From JAGQRJ01 sp041402045 (GTDB lineage Bacteria; Planctomycetota; J058): a stretch of 64,000 nt of DNA. How positions within the stretch are numbered: the stretch's first letter is position 1; every line of letters begins with the position of its first letter. The stretch covers positions 10,913-74,912 of the forward strand of contig JAWKSZ010000038.1 in the NCBI GenBank assembly GCA_041402045.1, read 5' to 3'. Under the pieces are notes generated by a model. The model was not told the origin of the DNA. It did not search any database and saw nothing but the letters and a program-made list of their open reading frames with translations. The position numbers were made by a program, and so were the translations under genes. Of the stretch, positions 16,912-29,200 are shown piece after piece.

Positions 16912-17519
16912 CCCCGCGAGGTCCCTCGGGGAACGGAGGAGGGCGGGGCGTGCGCTACGCCCCGCCCTCCTCCTCCCCCGACCCGGAGCAGCGCGGACTC
17001 CGCGGCGGCCCGCACGGCGGCCGCCGGGATCGAGGGGTGCTCGCTCGCGCGCTGCAGGCACTTCGCCGCAGCGCTCGCCGAGCGCGTGCTCTTGCGCAGG
17101 AAGGTCGCCACGTCGCGGGCCCAGGGCGAGGCTTCGACCTGGGGCCAGGTCAGCCGCGCCAGCCGCCGCGGGTCGGCGCCGTGCCGCTCCACGAACGCGA
17201 CCACCCGCTCCAGCGGCGTGGGCGCTGCGCCGGGCCGCGCCCGCCGACGCCGCGGACCCGCGACCCGCTCCACGGCGGCCAGGGCCGCCACGAACCGCAC
17301 CTCGCGGCCCCAGGCCGCCAGGCCGCGCGCCCAGCCCAGCAGGTCCGCGGGCGGCGCGATCCCGGTCGCGCGCTGGGCCGCGGGGTCGCCGGCCCAGGCG
17401 CGGAGCGCCAGGGCCTCGGCCCGCAGCTCGCCGGAGCGCACCCGCGCCGCCAGGTAGGCGGCGGCGGCGGCGGGGCAGTCGGGGCGGCGCTCGTAGGTTC
17501 GCAGCAGGCGGTCGGTCAC
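16722..17519 (-). CDS. Unknown Arg/Ala-rich protein; C-terminal part of frame probably not real
   Basis: The frame opens with GTG after GGAGGACCTCC, 42 bases downstream of the WD40 kinase stop, so it probably belongs to that operon. About the first 180 residues look like a genuine helical protein. The rest runs through a perfect 17-bp hairpin (16935-16973) and then antisense to the upstream secreted-protein gene, where composition turns Ser/Thr/Pro-rich like a shadow frame. Dropping one G from the G-rich run at about 16970-16985 would end the protein at a TAG inside the hairpin. No family is recognised. Confidence 0.45.
   Translation of the reverse strand: MTDRLLRTYERRPDCPAAAAAYLAARVRSGELRAEALALRAWAGDPAAQRATGIAPPADLLGWARGLAAWGREVRFVAALAAVERVAGPRRRRARPGAAPTPLERVVAFVERHGADPRRLARLTWPQVEASPWARDVATFLRKSTRSASAAAKCLQRASEHPSIPAAAVRAAAESALLRVGGGGGRGVAHAPPSSVPRGTSRGYSRGNTATTLAPPPTASTSATTICLPSSPATTHRGRTSPSTNARRRCGSFQVSSGASARAAA
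16935..16973. terminator. Perfect 17-bp GC hairpin between convergent genes
   Basis: Arms 16935-16951 and 16957-16973 are exact complements around a five-base loop. The hairpin lies 24 bases beyond the stop of the plus-strand secreted-protein gene and at the probable end of the minus-strand gene from 17519. A bidirectional terminator fits best. Confidence 0.65.
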
Positions 17520-17561
17520 GGAGGTCCTCCGGCCCCTCGACCCGCCGCGGCGCCCCGGCTG

Positions 17562-20500
17562 TTACTCCGCCGGGACGGCGAAGGCGAGGAGCACCCCGCG
17601 GATCGAGCCCACCACGTAGACGCTGCCGTCGCCGTTGAAGCCCGAGACCATGGGGAACTCCTGCACGTCCGCGGAGAGCACCTCGCGGCGCGCGGCGACG
17701 TCCCACACCCGCACGTGCCCGGCTCGGTCGACGCTCCCGATCCGCTCGCCCTCCGGGTCGACGGCGCAGGAGTAGAGCGCGTCGGGGCCCGCGGGCAGCT
17801 CCTGGAGCACCTGACCCTCGAGGTCGACCACGAGCTCGGCGCCCCGGCGATACGCGAACAGGGCCGCGCCGCCCTGGAGGAAGCGCAGCCCGTCGGGGGC
17901 CTTGTCCTCCGGGAGCATGAACCGGTGCAGCAGCGCGCCGTCGGCGCCGCGGTAGACCCGGACCTCGCTGCTCGCACGCTCGACGCAGGCCAGGAGGTCG
18001 GCCTCGGGCAGGTAGCTGAACGCCTCGAGGGTCTCGCCCTCCGCCAGCCCCAGGTCGCGCTCGCCCTGCAGGTGGCCCGCGTAGTCGTAGCCGCGCAGCG
18101 CGCGGGGCTCCGCGGTCAGGATCCCCCAGCGCGCGGCGTAGACCCGCGACGCGCCCTTGGACTCGAACTGCGCCGCCAGCTCGCGCTCGGCGGTCCACAC
18201 CCGCACCTGGTCCCAGGCGTCGAGGCCGACCACGTGCTGGCGGTCCGGGCTCACGGCGACCGAGGTCAGGTTTCGCCGCGCCTCGCGCACCCCCCAGGCC
18301 TCGCGGCGGCTGCCGCTGGGGAGGTCCCACACGCGGTATTCCCCCAGCTCCCCCGCGCTCAGCAGGCGGCGCTCGTCGAGGGGCGTCAGGGTCCGGGTGC
18401 GACCCCCGCTGTAGCCCAGGAGGCTCCCGCTCCGCGCGTCGCGGGTCACCGCGTGCAAGAGGATCTGGGCCTCGTGGTCGTCTGGCCCGGGGGGCTGCTC
18501 CTCGAACAGGCGCAGCGCGCCCAGCGGGTAGCCGAGGCTCCAGTAGGCGCGCACCAGGGGCAGGAGCGGGACCTGCTCCCCGGCCCGGCGCGCCTCCTCC
18601 AGGAGGTCGATCCCGGCGCGCAGGCTGCCGCGGCGCAGGAAGCGCAGCCCCCGCGCCACCGGCGCGAGCACCGCAGGGTCGGAGACCGGGTCGAGGTGCT
18701 TGTCCCAGAGCAGGACGCCCTCGCGGCTGGCGCTGGCGACCCGCAGCGGGTCCAGGCTGAGGGCGATATCCGCCAGCGGCCCGCCGGGGGGCGAGAGGTA
18801 GGTCTCGCGCTGGGTGACGAGGGACCACAGGCAGGCGCGGCCGTCCTCGCCCACCGAGATCGCGCCGTCGCTCCCCAGGAACGACAGCGCGCGGATCGTG
18901 GCGCTGTGGGCCTCGAGGGAGCCCAGCCGCTCCCCCGAGGGCAGCGCGTAGCGCACGATCCCGCCGGTCTCGTCGCCGACCAGGAGCGAGGCGCCGTCGT
19001 CCTCGAGGGCCAGGGCGCTGACGCCGCGCGGGTGCGCGAAGGCGAAGCGCGCCGCGCCGTCGGGCCCCAGCCCGCGCAGCTCGCCCGCGGCGCTCCCGGC
19101 CACGAACAGCTCGGGGGTCACCGCCACCGCGCCGACCCGGGCGGCGAGCCCGGGCAGCGCGCTGCGCTCGACCTCCGACCCGCCGCGATCGCGGAGCAGC
19201 ACGAGCTCTCCGCCCGCGCCGCCGACCAGCGCGCCGTCGGCGGTCCAGGCCACGGCGCTGATCTCGGCGAGCTCGCTGCGCCAGCTCGCGACGGGCAGCC
19301 CCTGGGAGTCGAGCAGGCGCCACTCGCGCAGCGCGCCGTCCGCGCCGCAGGTGCGCAGGCGCGGCGACCCCGAGGCGTCCGGGGCGAGGAAGCGCATGCC
19401 GAGGATCGCCCCGGCGTGCCCGCGCAGGGTCTCCAGCTCGCGCCCGCTGTCAGCGTCGAACAGGTGCACGCTCCCGGCCTCGGTGCCACCCGCGACCCAG
19501 GCGCCGGCGGGGTCGAGGGCCACCGCGCTCACCGGCGGGGGCGGCGGGGCGTCCGGGTCCTCGGTCGGCGGGGCGACCGAGAGGGTCTGCGCGCCGGCGG
19601 AGATCCGCGCGCCGCTGGGCTCCTCGTGGGCGAGCCCCAGGTCCCAGATCAGGGCCGCGGGCTCGCGCTCGCTGGGGTCGCGGGTCACGAGGAAGAAGCC
19701 GCGGGGGGTGAGGGTCATGGGGCCGCGCCCGGCGCCGTCCAGGAAGCGCACCGGCTCGCCCTCGTGGGTCCACACCCGCAGCTCCCCGTCCGCCGAGAGG
19801 CTCACGAAGTGCGCGCCGTCGTGGGTGAAGCGCAGGTCCTCGACGTTGGCGCGGTGGGCGGCGAGCTGCGGGCCGGGGCGCCAGGCGTTCTTGTCCGAGT
19901 GGAACTCCCACAGGGTGAGCAGGCCCGCGGTCGCGCTCACGAGCTGAGGCACGGGCACCAGGCGCAGGTCCGGCGGCTGCCACTCGGCGCAGGCCACCGC
20001 GTCGATCGCGCGCAGCCCGGTGACCTCGGGGGTGTAGGACCAATGGTTGGCGCCGCGCCAGAACGCCCACCAGTGCAGGCTCCCGTCCTGCGAACCCGTG
20101 AAGCCCGCGCCCCAGTCCGCGCATACGTCGGGCGCCGGCCCGCCCGGGTGCTCGAGCTGGAACAGCGGCTCCAGCCCCGGGAGGCTCCACACCCGCAGGA
20201 GCCCGTCGGCGCCGCTGGAGATCGCCTGCTCGCGGTGCTCGCCGCGGGTGATCTCGTAGGTCTCGAGCTGGAGCACGCCGCCGGGGTGGGCGTCGAGCAC
20301 CTCCGCGTGCAGCTCGCCGCCGACGAAGCTGCGCAGGCTCCCGTCGGCGGAGGCCGCGAGCAGGGTCCGCCCCCGCGCGGCGAGGGCGCGGATCGCGCCG
20401 CCGGGCAGGGTCTGGCGCCCGAGCTCGGTGCCCCGCAGCAGGTCGAAGCTCAGGAGCTGGCCGTCTGCGCAGCCGACCCACACCGTCGCGTCGTCGGCGG

Positions 20501-22313
20501 CGGTGGCGGTGACCGGGCTCGGGGCCGGGAAGCGCATGAGCGGGCCTGGGGCGTAGCGCTCGGCCTCCCAGCGCCCGACCTGGGCCGGCAGCAGCGGGAG
20601 CCCGGTGCGCGCGCTCAAGGCCTCGGCGCGCTGGAAGGTCTCGCGCGCGCGCACGTAGCGCTCGCGGGTCATGAGCATGGTCCCCTGCGCCACGAGGGCG
20701 CCGGCGAGCTCCTGCTCGGCCAGGTGCTGCGCGTCGGCGGCGCGGGCGCGCTCGGTCTCCGCGCGCTGGGACTCGGCCCGGGCCTCGGCGGCGCTGGCCT
20801 CGGCGAGCTCCGCGTTGCGCACGGCCTCGTCCCGCGCGCCGCGCACGAGCACGAAGCCCACGGCGAGGCCGATCACGAGCACGAACAGGGCGGCCGCCAG
20901 GCCGACCCGCAGCGCGAGGGCCTGCCGCGCGGCGCGCGCGCGCTCCGCGCGCGCGGCCTGGATCCGCCCGGCCAGGGCCTGGGTCTCGGGGGCCGCGGGG
21001 AGCTGCGCGACCTGGGCTTCGGCCAGGCGCAGGTCCTCGTGGGCCAGGGCGGTCTCGGCGAAGGCGCGCCGCGCGGCGCCGATCCCCTCCTGCGCCCCGG
21101 GGTTGGCGTCCCAGAGCACGAGGGCGTGCTCGTAGCCGGCGATCGCCGCGGAGTAGTCCTGGTAGGCGGCGTCGGTGGTGGCCGCGGCGCGGGCGCGGTC
21201 GAGGCGCGCGCGGGCGGCGTCGGAGATCACCAGCGACTCGCGGTGCTTGAGGAACCCGCGCACGGCGTCGCGGAACTCGGCGACGTCGGGGTAGCGGTCC
21301 TCCGGCGCGCGGGCCAGGGCGCGGTGCGCGATCGCCCGCAGCTCGTCGGGGACGCCGGGCAGGGCCGGGGGGTGGCTGAGGAAGGCCTGGTAGATCACCG
21401 CCGGGAGCTTGGTGGCGTTGTGGGGCGGGCTGCCGGTGAGCAGCTCGACCAGGATCGCGCCCAGGAGGTAGACGTCGGTGCGCGGCGAGATCTTGGCCCC
21501 CTCGCCGGCGGCGAGCTCGGGGGGCATGTAAGCCGGGGTCCCGCAGGGGGCCTTGATCGCGCTCTTGTGCACGAGGGTCGAGTCGGGGGCGGGCTCCTCG
21601 CTCACGTCGACGGCGAGGCCCCAGTCCATGACCAGCACCTCGCCGAAGTCGCCGAGCATGACGTTCTCGGGCTTGAGGTCGCAGTGCACGAGGTGGCGGC
21701 TGTGGGCGAAGCCCACGGCGTTGCTCACCTGGAGCAGGACCTCGAGGTGGTCCTCCAGCTCGTAGCGCGCCGCGCGGGCCTCGGCCTCGGGGGTCTTGGG
21801 GTGCAGGAGCTCCTTCCACGAGCCGCCCTCGACCAGCTTCATGGCGAGGATCGTCTCGCCGTCGGAGGTCGCGCCGAGGTCGTAGACCGGGACGATGTTC
21901 GGGTGGTCGAGCTGCCCGGTGGCCCGGGCCTCGGAGACGAACTTGGGCTCGCCCTTGCCGCGCTCCTTGACGGTCTTGATCGCCACGTCGCGCTGCAGGC
22001 TGGCCTGTCGCGCGCGGTAGACCACGCCCATGCCGCCCTGCCCGATCACCTCGCGCAGCTCGTAGCCCGCCGAGCGCGCGAGCTCCTCGGGGGTGGCGCC
22101 GCTGCGCAGGAGGCTCACGTGGGCGCTGACCCCGCCGGGGGGCGGGGCGCTGCCGACCAGGGGCCCGCCGCTGTCCGAGTCGGTGGGCGGAGGGACGAAG
22201 AGCGTGCCCGCGCTGTCGAGGGGGGGCTTGTAGGTCCGGCCGGGCTCGCTCGAGTCGAGGGGCGCGGTCGGAATCGTGATCGCCCAGAGCTTTTCGAGGT
22301 CGGCCTGGTCCAC
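17562..22313 (-). CDS. Giant membrane Ser/Thr kinase with WD40-repeat sensor region
   Basis: The 1583-residue protein has a Pro/Ser-rich N-terminus, then a kinase domain at about 84-350: GQGGMGVVY 91-99, Lys113, HCDLKPEN 210-217, DWG 230-232 and PPEL 264-267. The Arg of HRD is Cys and DFG is DWG; Asp and Asn remain, so activity is plausible. A helical segment leads to one membrane helix near 475-497 (VGLAAALFVLVIGLAVGFVL). A coiled coil rich in Ala/Glu/Arg follows, then about a thousand residues of WD40-like repeats with VWVGCADG, LRVWSLPG and VRVWDVAARR blades. This layout is typical of planctomycete kinases. GTG start; the M-domain gene lies just upstream. Confidence 0.9.
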   Translation of the reverse strand: MDQADLEKLWAITIPTAPLDSSEPGRTYKPPLDSAGTLFVPPPTDSDSGGPLVGSAPPPGGVSAHVSLLRSGATPEELARSAGYELREVIGQGGMGVVYRARQASLQRDVAIKTVKERGKGEPKFVSEARATGQLDHPNIVPVYDLGATSDGETILAMKLVEGGSWKELLHPKTPEAEARAARYELEDHLEVLLQVSNAVGFAHSRHLVHCDLKPENVMLGDFGEVLVMDWGLAVDVSEEPAPDSTLVHKSAIKAPCGTPAYMPPELAAGEGAKISPRTDVYLLGAILVELLTGSPPHNATKLPAVIYQAFLSHPPALPGVPDELRAIAHRALARAPEDRYPDVAEFRDAVRGFLKHRESLVISDAARARLDRARAAATTDAAYQDYSAAIAGYEHALVLWDANPGAQEGIGAARRAFAETALAHEDLRLAEAQVAQLPAAPETQALAGRIQAARAERARAARQALALRVGLAAALFVLVIGLAVGFVLVRGARDEAVRNAELAEASAAEARAESQRAETERARAADAQHLAEQELAGALVAQGTMLMTRERYVRARETFQRAEALSARTGLPLLPAQVGRWEAERYAPGPLMRFPAPSPVTATAADDATVWVGCADGQLLSFDLLRGTELGRQTLPGGAIRALAARGRTLLAASADGSLRSFVGGELHAEVLDAHPGGVLQLETYEITRGEHREQAISSGADGLLRVWSLPGLEPLFQLEHPGGPAPDVCADWGAGFTGSQDGSLHWWAFWRGANHWSYTPEVTGLRAIDAVACAEWQPPDLRLVPVPQLVSATAGLLTLWEFHSDKNAWRPGPQLAAHRANVEDLRFTHDGAHFVSLSADGELRVWTHEGEPVRFLDGAGRGPMTLTPRGFFLVTRDPSEREPAALIWDLGLAHEEPSGARISAGAQTLSVAPPTEDPDAPPPPPVSAVALDPAGAWVAGGTEAGSVHLFDADSGRELETLRGHAGAILGMRFLAPDASGSPRLRTCGADGALREWRLLDSQGLPVASWRSELAEISAVAWTADGALVGGAGGELVLLRDRGGSEVERSALPGLAARVGAVAVTPELFVAGSAAGELRGLGPDGAARFAFAHPRGVSALALEDDGASLLVGDETGGIVRYALPSGERLGSLEAHSATIRALSFLGSDGAISVGEDGRACLWSLVTQRETYLSPPGGPLADIALSLDPLRVASASREGVLLWDKHLDPVSDPAVLAPVARGLRFLRRGSLRAGIDLLEEARRAGEQVPLLPLVRAYWSLGYPLGALRLFEEQPPGPDDHEAQILLHAVTRDARSGSLLGYSGGRTRTLTPLDERRLLSAGELGEYRVWDLPSGSRREAWGVREARRNLTSVAVSPDRQHVVGLDAWDQVRVWTAERELAAQFESKGASRVYAARWGILTAEPRALRGYDYAGHLQGERDLGLAEGETLEAFSYLPEADLLACVERASSEVRVYRGADGALLHRFMLPEDKAPDGLRFLQGGAALFAYRRGAELVVDLEGQVLQELPAGPDALYSCAVDPEGERIGSVDRAGHVRVWDVAARREVLSADVQEFPMVSGFNGDGSVYVVGSIRGVLLAFAVPAE

Positions 22314-22361
22314 GGGATCCCCCGGGCGCGACTCTACCCGATCGGGGAGGGCGCCGGGTCG

Positions 22362-22943
22362 CTAGCGCCGCGCGCGGAAGCGGCGGCTGGCCTCTTCCAG
22401 GTGCGCCAGCTCCTCGGGGGCGAGGTTGGCGCGGCCGACGCGGTGCAGCTTGGCCAGGATCGCGTCCAGGCGCGACTCGAAGGCGCGCCGCTCCTCGCGC
22501 TCGACCTGCTCGGGGTCGGGCCCGAAGTCGACCCCCTGCTTCCAGGCGTCGGGGGAGTCCTGCCAGGCCTCCTGGGGCTCGACGTCCTCCAGGATCTGCT
22601 GGGTCACCTGCTCGGGGCTCATGGTCTCGAGCATGTGGCAGAGCATTTGGAACTGGAGGATCAGGGCGTTCACGTCGCCCACGGTGGTCCCGCTGCGCTC
22701 GGCGATCCGTTCGCGGCGGCTGTAGCCGTCCTCGCCGTCGAGGAGGGTGGGGTTCAGCCGCTCCTGGAGGGTCATGGCGCGCAGGATGCGCTCGATCGGC
22801 TCGAGCTCCTGGAGGTCGAACTGGTTCGCGTCCAGCAGGTCTTGCAGACCGGGGACGCGCGCGAGCAGGTCCTCGGGGAGGCCCCGGCTGCGAATGTCCT
22901 CCAGGCGGCGCAGGAAGTCTTCGAAGTTGTAGTCGCTCGACAT
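22362..22943 (-). CDS. Stand-alone SRP54 M-domain-like protein
   Basis: The 193-residue protein aligns by eye with the C-terminal M domain of Ffh/SRP54: NFEDFLRRLEDIRSRG, VPGLQDLLD, ERILRAMTLQERLNP at 51-65 and SRRERIAERSGTTVGDVN at 75-92, then LILQFQMLCHMLETM. In Ffh the SRxRRIAxGSG helix-turn-helix binds 4.5S RNA; most of it is kept here, with Arg replacing the first Gly. The NG GTPase domain is absent, and the C-terminal 80 residues are acidic and helical. ATG 22943 is preferred over an upstream extension. The WD40 kinase gene follows 48 bases downstream, probably in one operon. Confidence 0.7.
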   Translation of the reverse strand: MSSDYNFEDFLRRLEDIRSRGLPEDLLARVPGLQDLLDANQFDLQELEPIERILRAMTLQERLNPTLLDGEDGYSRRERIAERSGTTVGDVNALILQFQMLCHMLETMSPEQVTQQILEDVEPQEAWQDSPDAWKQGVDFGPDPEQVEREERRAFESRLDAILAKLHRVGRANLAPEELAHLEEASRRFRARR

Positions 22944-23456
22944 GCGGTCACCCGACGGTCCTGACGGTACCGTCTCCGTGCACACTAGCAACGCACATAC
23001 CCGCTGTCCGCGACGGAAGTCTAATTCTGCCGTAGGGGCGGTGTGTCAAGATGGCAGCCGCGGCACCCCGGGTGGAGCAGTTCTGGACGCTGCCGTGCCC
23101 TGAGCCGCACGCAGGGAGAGAACCGCCAAGGACGCCAAGGACCGCCAAGGCTCCGCCCACGCGGCCCCCGCCTCCAGGGCCGGACCTGCGGGAGCGGCCA
23201 GGCATGTGGGGTCCCAGAAGAAGTCTAAACCCCGTAGGTGACCGACTCAGCGGAGCCTTGGCGATCCTTGGCGTCCTTGGCGTCCTTGGCGGGTGAACCG
23301 CAGGCCGGTGCGCGCTCGCGTCGGCGGAGCTTCCGCTATGCCGGTGCGCGAGGGCGGACGGAGGAAGAATTGAACCGCCAAGGCCGCCAAGGGCGCCAAG
23401 GCTCCGCCGAATGCATGCCGCGCCGGCGGGGCTATCGGCGCGCTCGCAGACGGCCC
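22944..23456. repeat. Intergenic region with inverted CGCCAAGG-type repeats
   Basis: No convincing gene is seen in these 513 bases. Three blocks of tandem eight-to-nine-base units built on CGCCAAGG occur: forward at 23121-23157, inverted at 23251-23299 and forward at 23371-23409, each flanked by a variant of GAACC and GCTCCGCC. The first and second blocks face each other like terminal inverted repeats of a 180-bp element. Short open frames across this stretch are repeats, not genes. The promoter of the M-domain/kinase operon probably lies at the high-coordinate side of 22943. Confidence 0.7.
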
Positions 23457-26255
<2,799 letters not shown>

Positions 26256-26262
26256 GCCGCGC

Positions 26263-29200
26263 TCAGTTTGACGCAGGCGACTTGGGCTCGCCAGCGCCCC
26301 CGAGGCGCTCGAGCACGGCCCCGTCGATCGAGCGCAGGTGCAGGTCGGTTTGGGGGAACGCGATCTCGATCCCGTGCTCGCGGTAGACCTCGTCGATCCG
26401 CGTCAGGAGCTGGTGCCGCACCTCCCACACGTATTCGGGGGAGGGCACGAAGACCTTGAGCTGGTAGTCGAGGGTGCTGGCCCCGAAGGCGGTGAACTGC
26501 GCCGCCGGCGGCGGGTCGTCGATCACGTTCGGGTGCTTGCGCGCGATCTCGAGCAGCAGGTTGCGGGCGAGCTCGGTGTTCGAGCCGTAGGCCACCCCGA
26601 CCTCGATGATGATCCGGAGCATGGTGTCGCTCAGGGACCAGTTGATCACCTCGCCGGTCACGATCGCCTTGTTGGGGATGATCAGCTCCTTGCGGTCCCA
26701 GTCGGTGATCGTGGTCGCGCGGATCCGGATCCGGCTCACGCGCCCGCTGACCCCGCCGATCGTGACCGCGTCGCCCAGGCGGATCGGCTGCTCGAACAGA
26801 ATGATCAGGCCCGAGACGAAGTTGGCGAAGATCTCCTGCAGGCCGAAGGCCAGGCCGAAGGTCAGGGCCGCGGCCAGCCACTGCACCTGGGACCAGCCGA
26901 TGCCGATCGCGCCGAAGGCCATGCCCATGCCGATCATCACGATCAGGTAGCGCAGGATCGTGCTCGTGGCGTAGCGCCCGGCGCTGTTCAAGGGCAGCCG
27001 GCGCAGGAGGAGGAACTCCAGCAGACCGGGCAGGTTCCGGCTGACGAGGATCGTGACCGCGACCAGGAGCAGCCCCAGGCCGAGGTCGGCCAGGGTCACC
27101 CGGTTCTGGAGCGCCGACACGATCCCGTCGAGCTCCGAGCTCTCCCCGCCCGGGGTGGGCAGCGGGCTGGGGCCGCCGCCGCCCTCCTCGGACTCGACCG
27201 GGGCGTCTCCGGGGGCCGCCGGGGCCTCCTCCGTGTCCTCGGGGGCCTGGATCCCGCGCCGCTCGAGGGCGGCGTAGGCCTCGCTGTCGTCGGGCGGGGG
27301 CAGGAACTGCGCCTCGGGCCAGATCTGCACGCGGTCGAGGATCACCAGCGCCGGGAGCGCGCTGCTCCAGATCCAGTAGAGCCCGCACACGATCGTGAGC
27401 CCGACCAGGCTGCGGAACAGCTGCTGGGTCTGCTCGTTCCACGAGGGCAGGTCCAGGTCCTCCTCCTCGTGGGGGACCTGGGGCAGGTCGTCGGGGTCCG
27501 CGGGGCGGACCGGGGCCAGGCTCGGGGCCTCGGTCGGGTCGGGCTCGTCCTCGGGCTCGGGCTCGGACGGCTGCTGGGCCCGGGCGAGGACGACCCCGGC
27601 GTTCTCCGCCTCCTGGGCGGCGGCCTCCTCGGCGGCCTCGGCCTGCTTGGCGGCGCGCTCGCGCTCCTCCGCCTCCTGGGCGGCGCGCTCGGCGGCCTCG
27701 CGCTCGGCGGCCTCCTTGGCCGCGCGCTCGGCCTCGAGCCGCTCGCGCTCGCGCTTGGCGGCGCGGTGCTCGAGCACCAGCTTCCAGCGCGCGATGTCCA
27801 GCCAGCGCATGGCGTAGGCGTGGACCAGGATCGTGGCCAGCACCAGCCACAAGGACGCCTGCAGGCGCTGGCTGAGCATGATCGCGGTGTAGTAGTAGCC
27901 GGCCCAGGCGGCGAACACGAGGATCCAGGGCAGGCCCACGAGCAGCGGGAACCAGAACCGGCGCAGGCGGAACAGCCAGCCGTCCTCGTTGCGCGCGCGC
28001 AGCTCGCGGATCACGGGGCCGCCCTTGGCGAACACCCGGGCCGAGGCGACCGAGGTCAGGATCATGACCGCGGTGAAGGCCAGGCGGCCCAGGCTCTCCT
28101 CGTGGGCGGTGTTGCCCGCGCGCTCGAGCACGGCGATCGCGAACAGGAAGGGCAGGGTCGCGGGCAGGAGCCAGGTCAGCTCGCGCCGCGCCGCGGCCAC
28201 GGCCGCGGCGGGCCAGAACAGGTGCACCTCCGCCAGGCCCTTGGGCCGCAGCAGGAACCACATCCACATGACCGGGAGCAGGATCACGCTGATCGCGCGC
28301 AGGCCGCTGGCGAGGGCGAAGCCCAGGGGCGGCTGCTGGTGGGTGGCCTCGAGCACGTTGGCCACGAGCCAGCACCAGCCGGGCACCGGGAGCACCACGA
28401 GCACGGTCAGGAGCGACGCGTAGAGCACCATGCCGAAGCCCACGCGCCGCGGGTCGCGGTTGCCCACGCGGTTGAGCTCGCGCCGGCCCCACACGAACAG
28501 GACCCCGAGCAGCAGCGCGATCAGGATCTTGCCGCCGGTCTCGCCCAGGTCCTTGGTCAGGTGGCGCCAGGTCGTGCTCAGTACGCGCTGCCAGGACTGG
28601 GGGGACACGAACCACAGCGCGGCGTCGACGGTGCTCTGGGGGTCCGGGTGCAGGGGGCCGACCACGCTGCGCACCCAGAGCACGCGCTCCTCGATGTACG
28701 TGCTGTAGGCCTCGCTCGCCGCCTCCAGGTCCTGGGTCACGGTGTTGAGCTCGAGCAGGGTGTTGGCGTAGGCCGTGTCCTCGCGGATCAGGGCGTCGAG
28801 CAGGTCGCGGCGGGCCACCACCAGCTCCCGGGCCACGCCCACGATCTGCGGGTAGTGGGGGTCCGAGGGGTAGACCGGCGCGTCGAACAGCACCAGGCCC
28901 AGCGCGGCGTCGAGGTCGCCCACGTCGACCCGCAGCTCCTCGTACTCGTAGAGGTCGAACTGGGCCTTGGCCAGCGCGTCTTGTTCGACGGCGGCCTGGC
29001 TGCGCAGCTCGCTCACGTCGGGGAGGTCCAGGTACTGCCGGCGCAGGACCTGGCCCATGGCGTTGGTCAGCCCCGCGACCTTGAGCTTGCGGCGGATCCC
29101 GTGGAACTGCGTGCGCAGCCGCGAGAGCTCCGCCCGGCGCTTGACCAGGCGCGTGCCCGCGGTGACCAGGGCGTCGGCGAGGTCGGCGCGAGCCGAGGCC

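Noticed and set aside
16812..22964. A 2050-codon open frame on the plus strand opposite the WD40 kinase
   Set aside because: Its composition (His/Arg/Gly/Ala/Val, no domains) is that of the antisense of a GC-rich gene. The minus strand encodes clear kinase and WD40 motifs.
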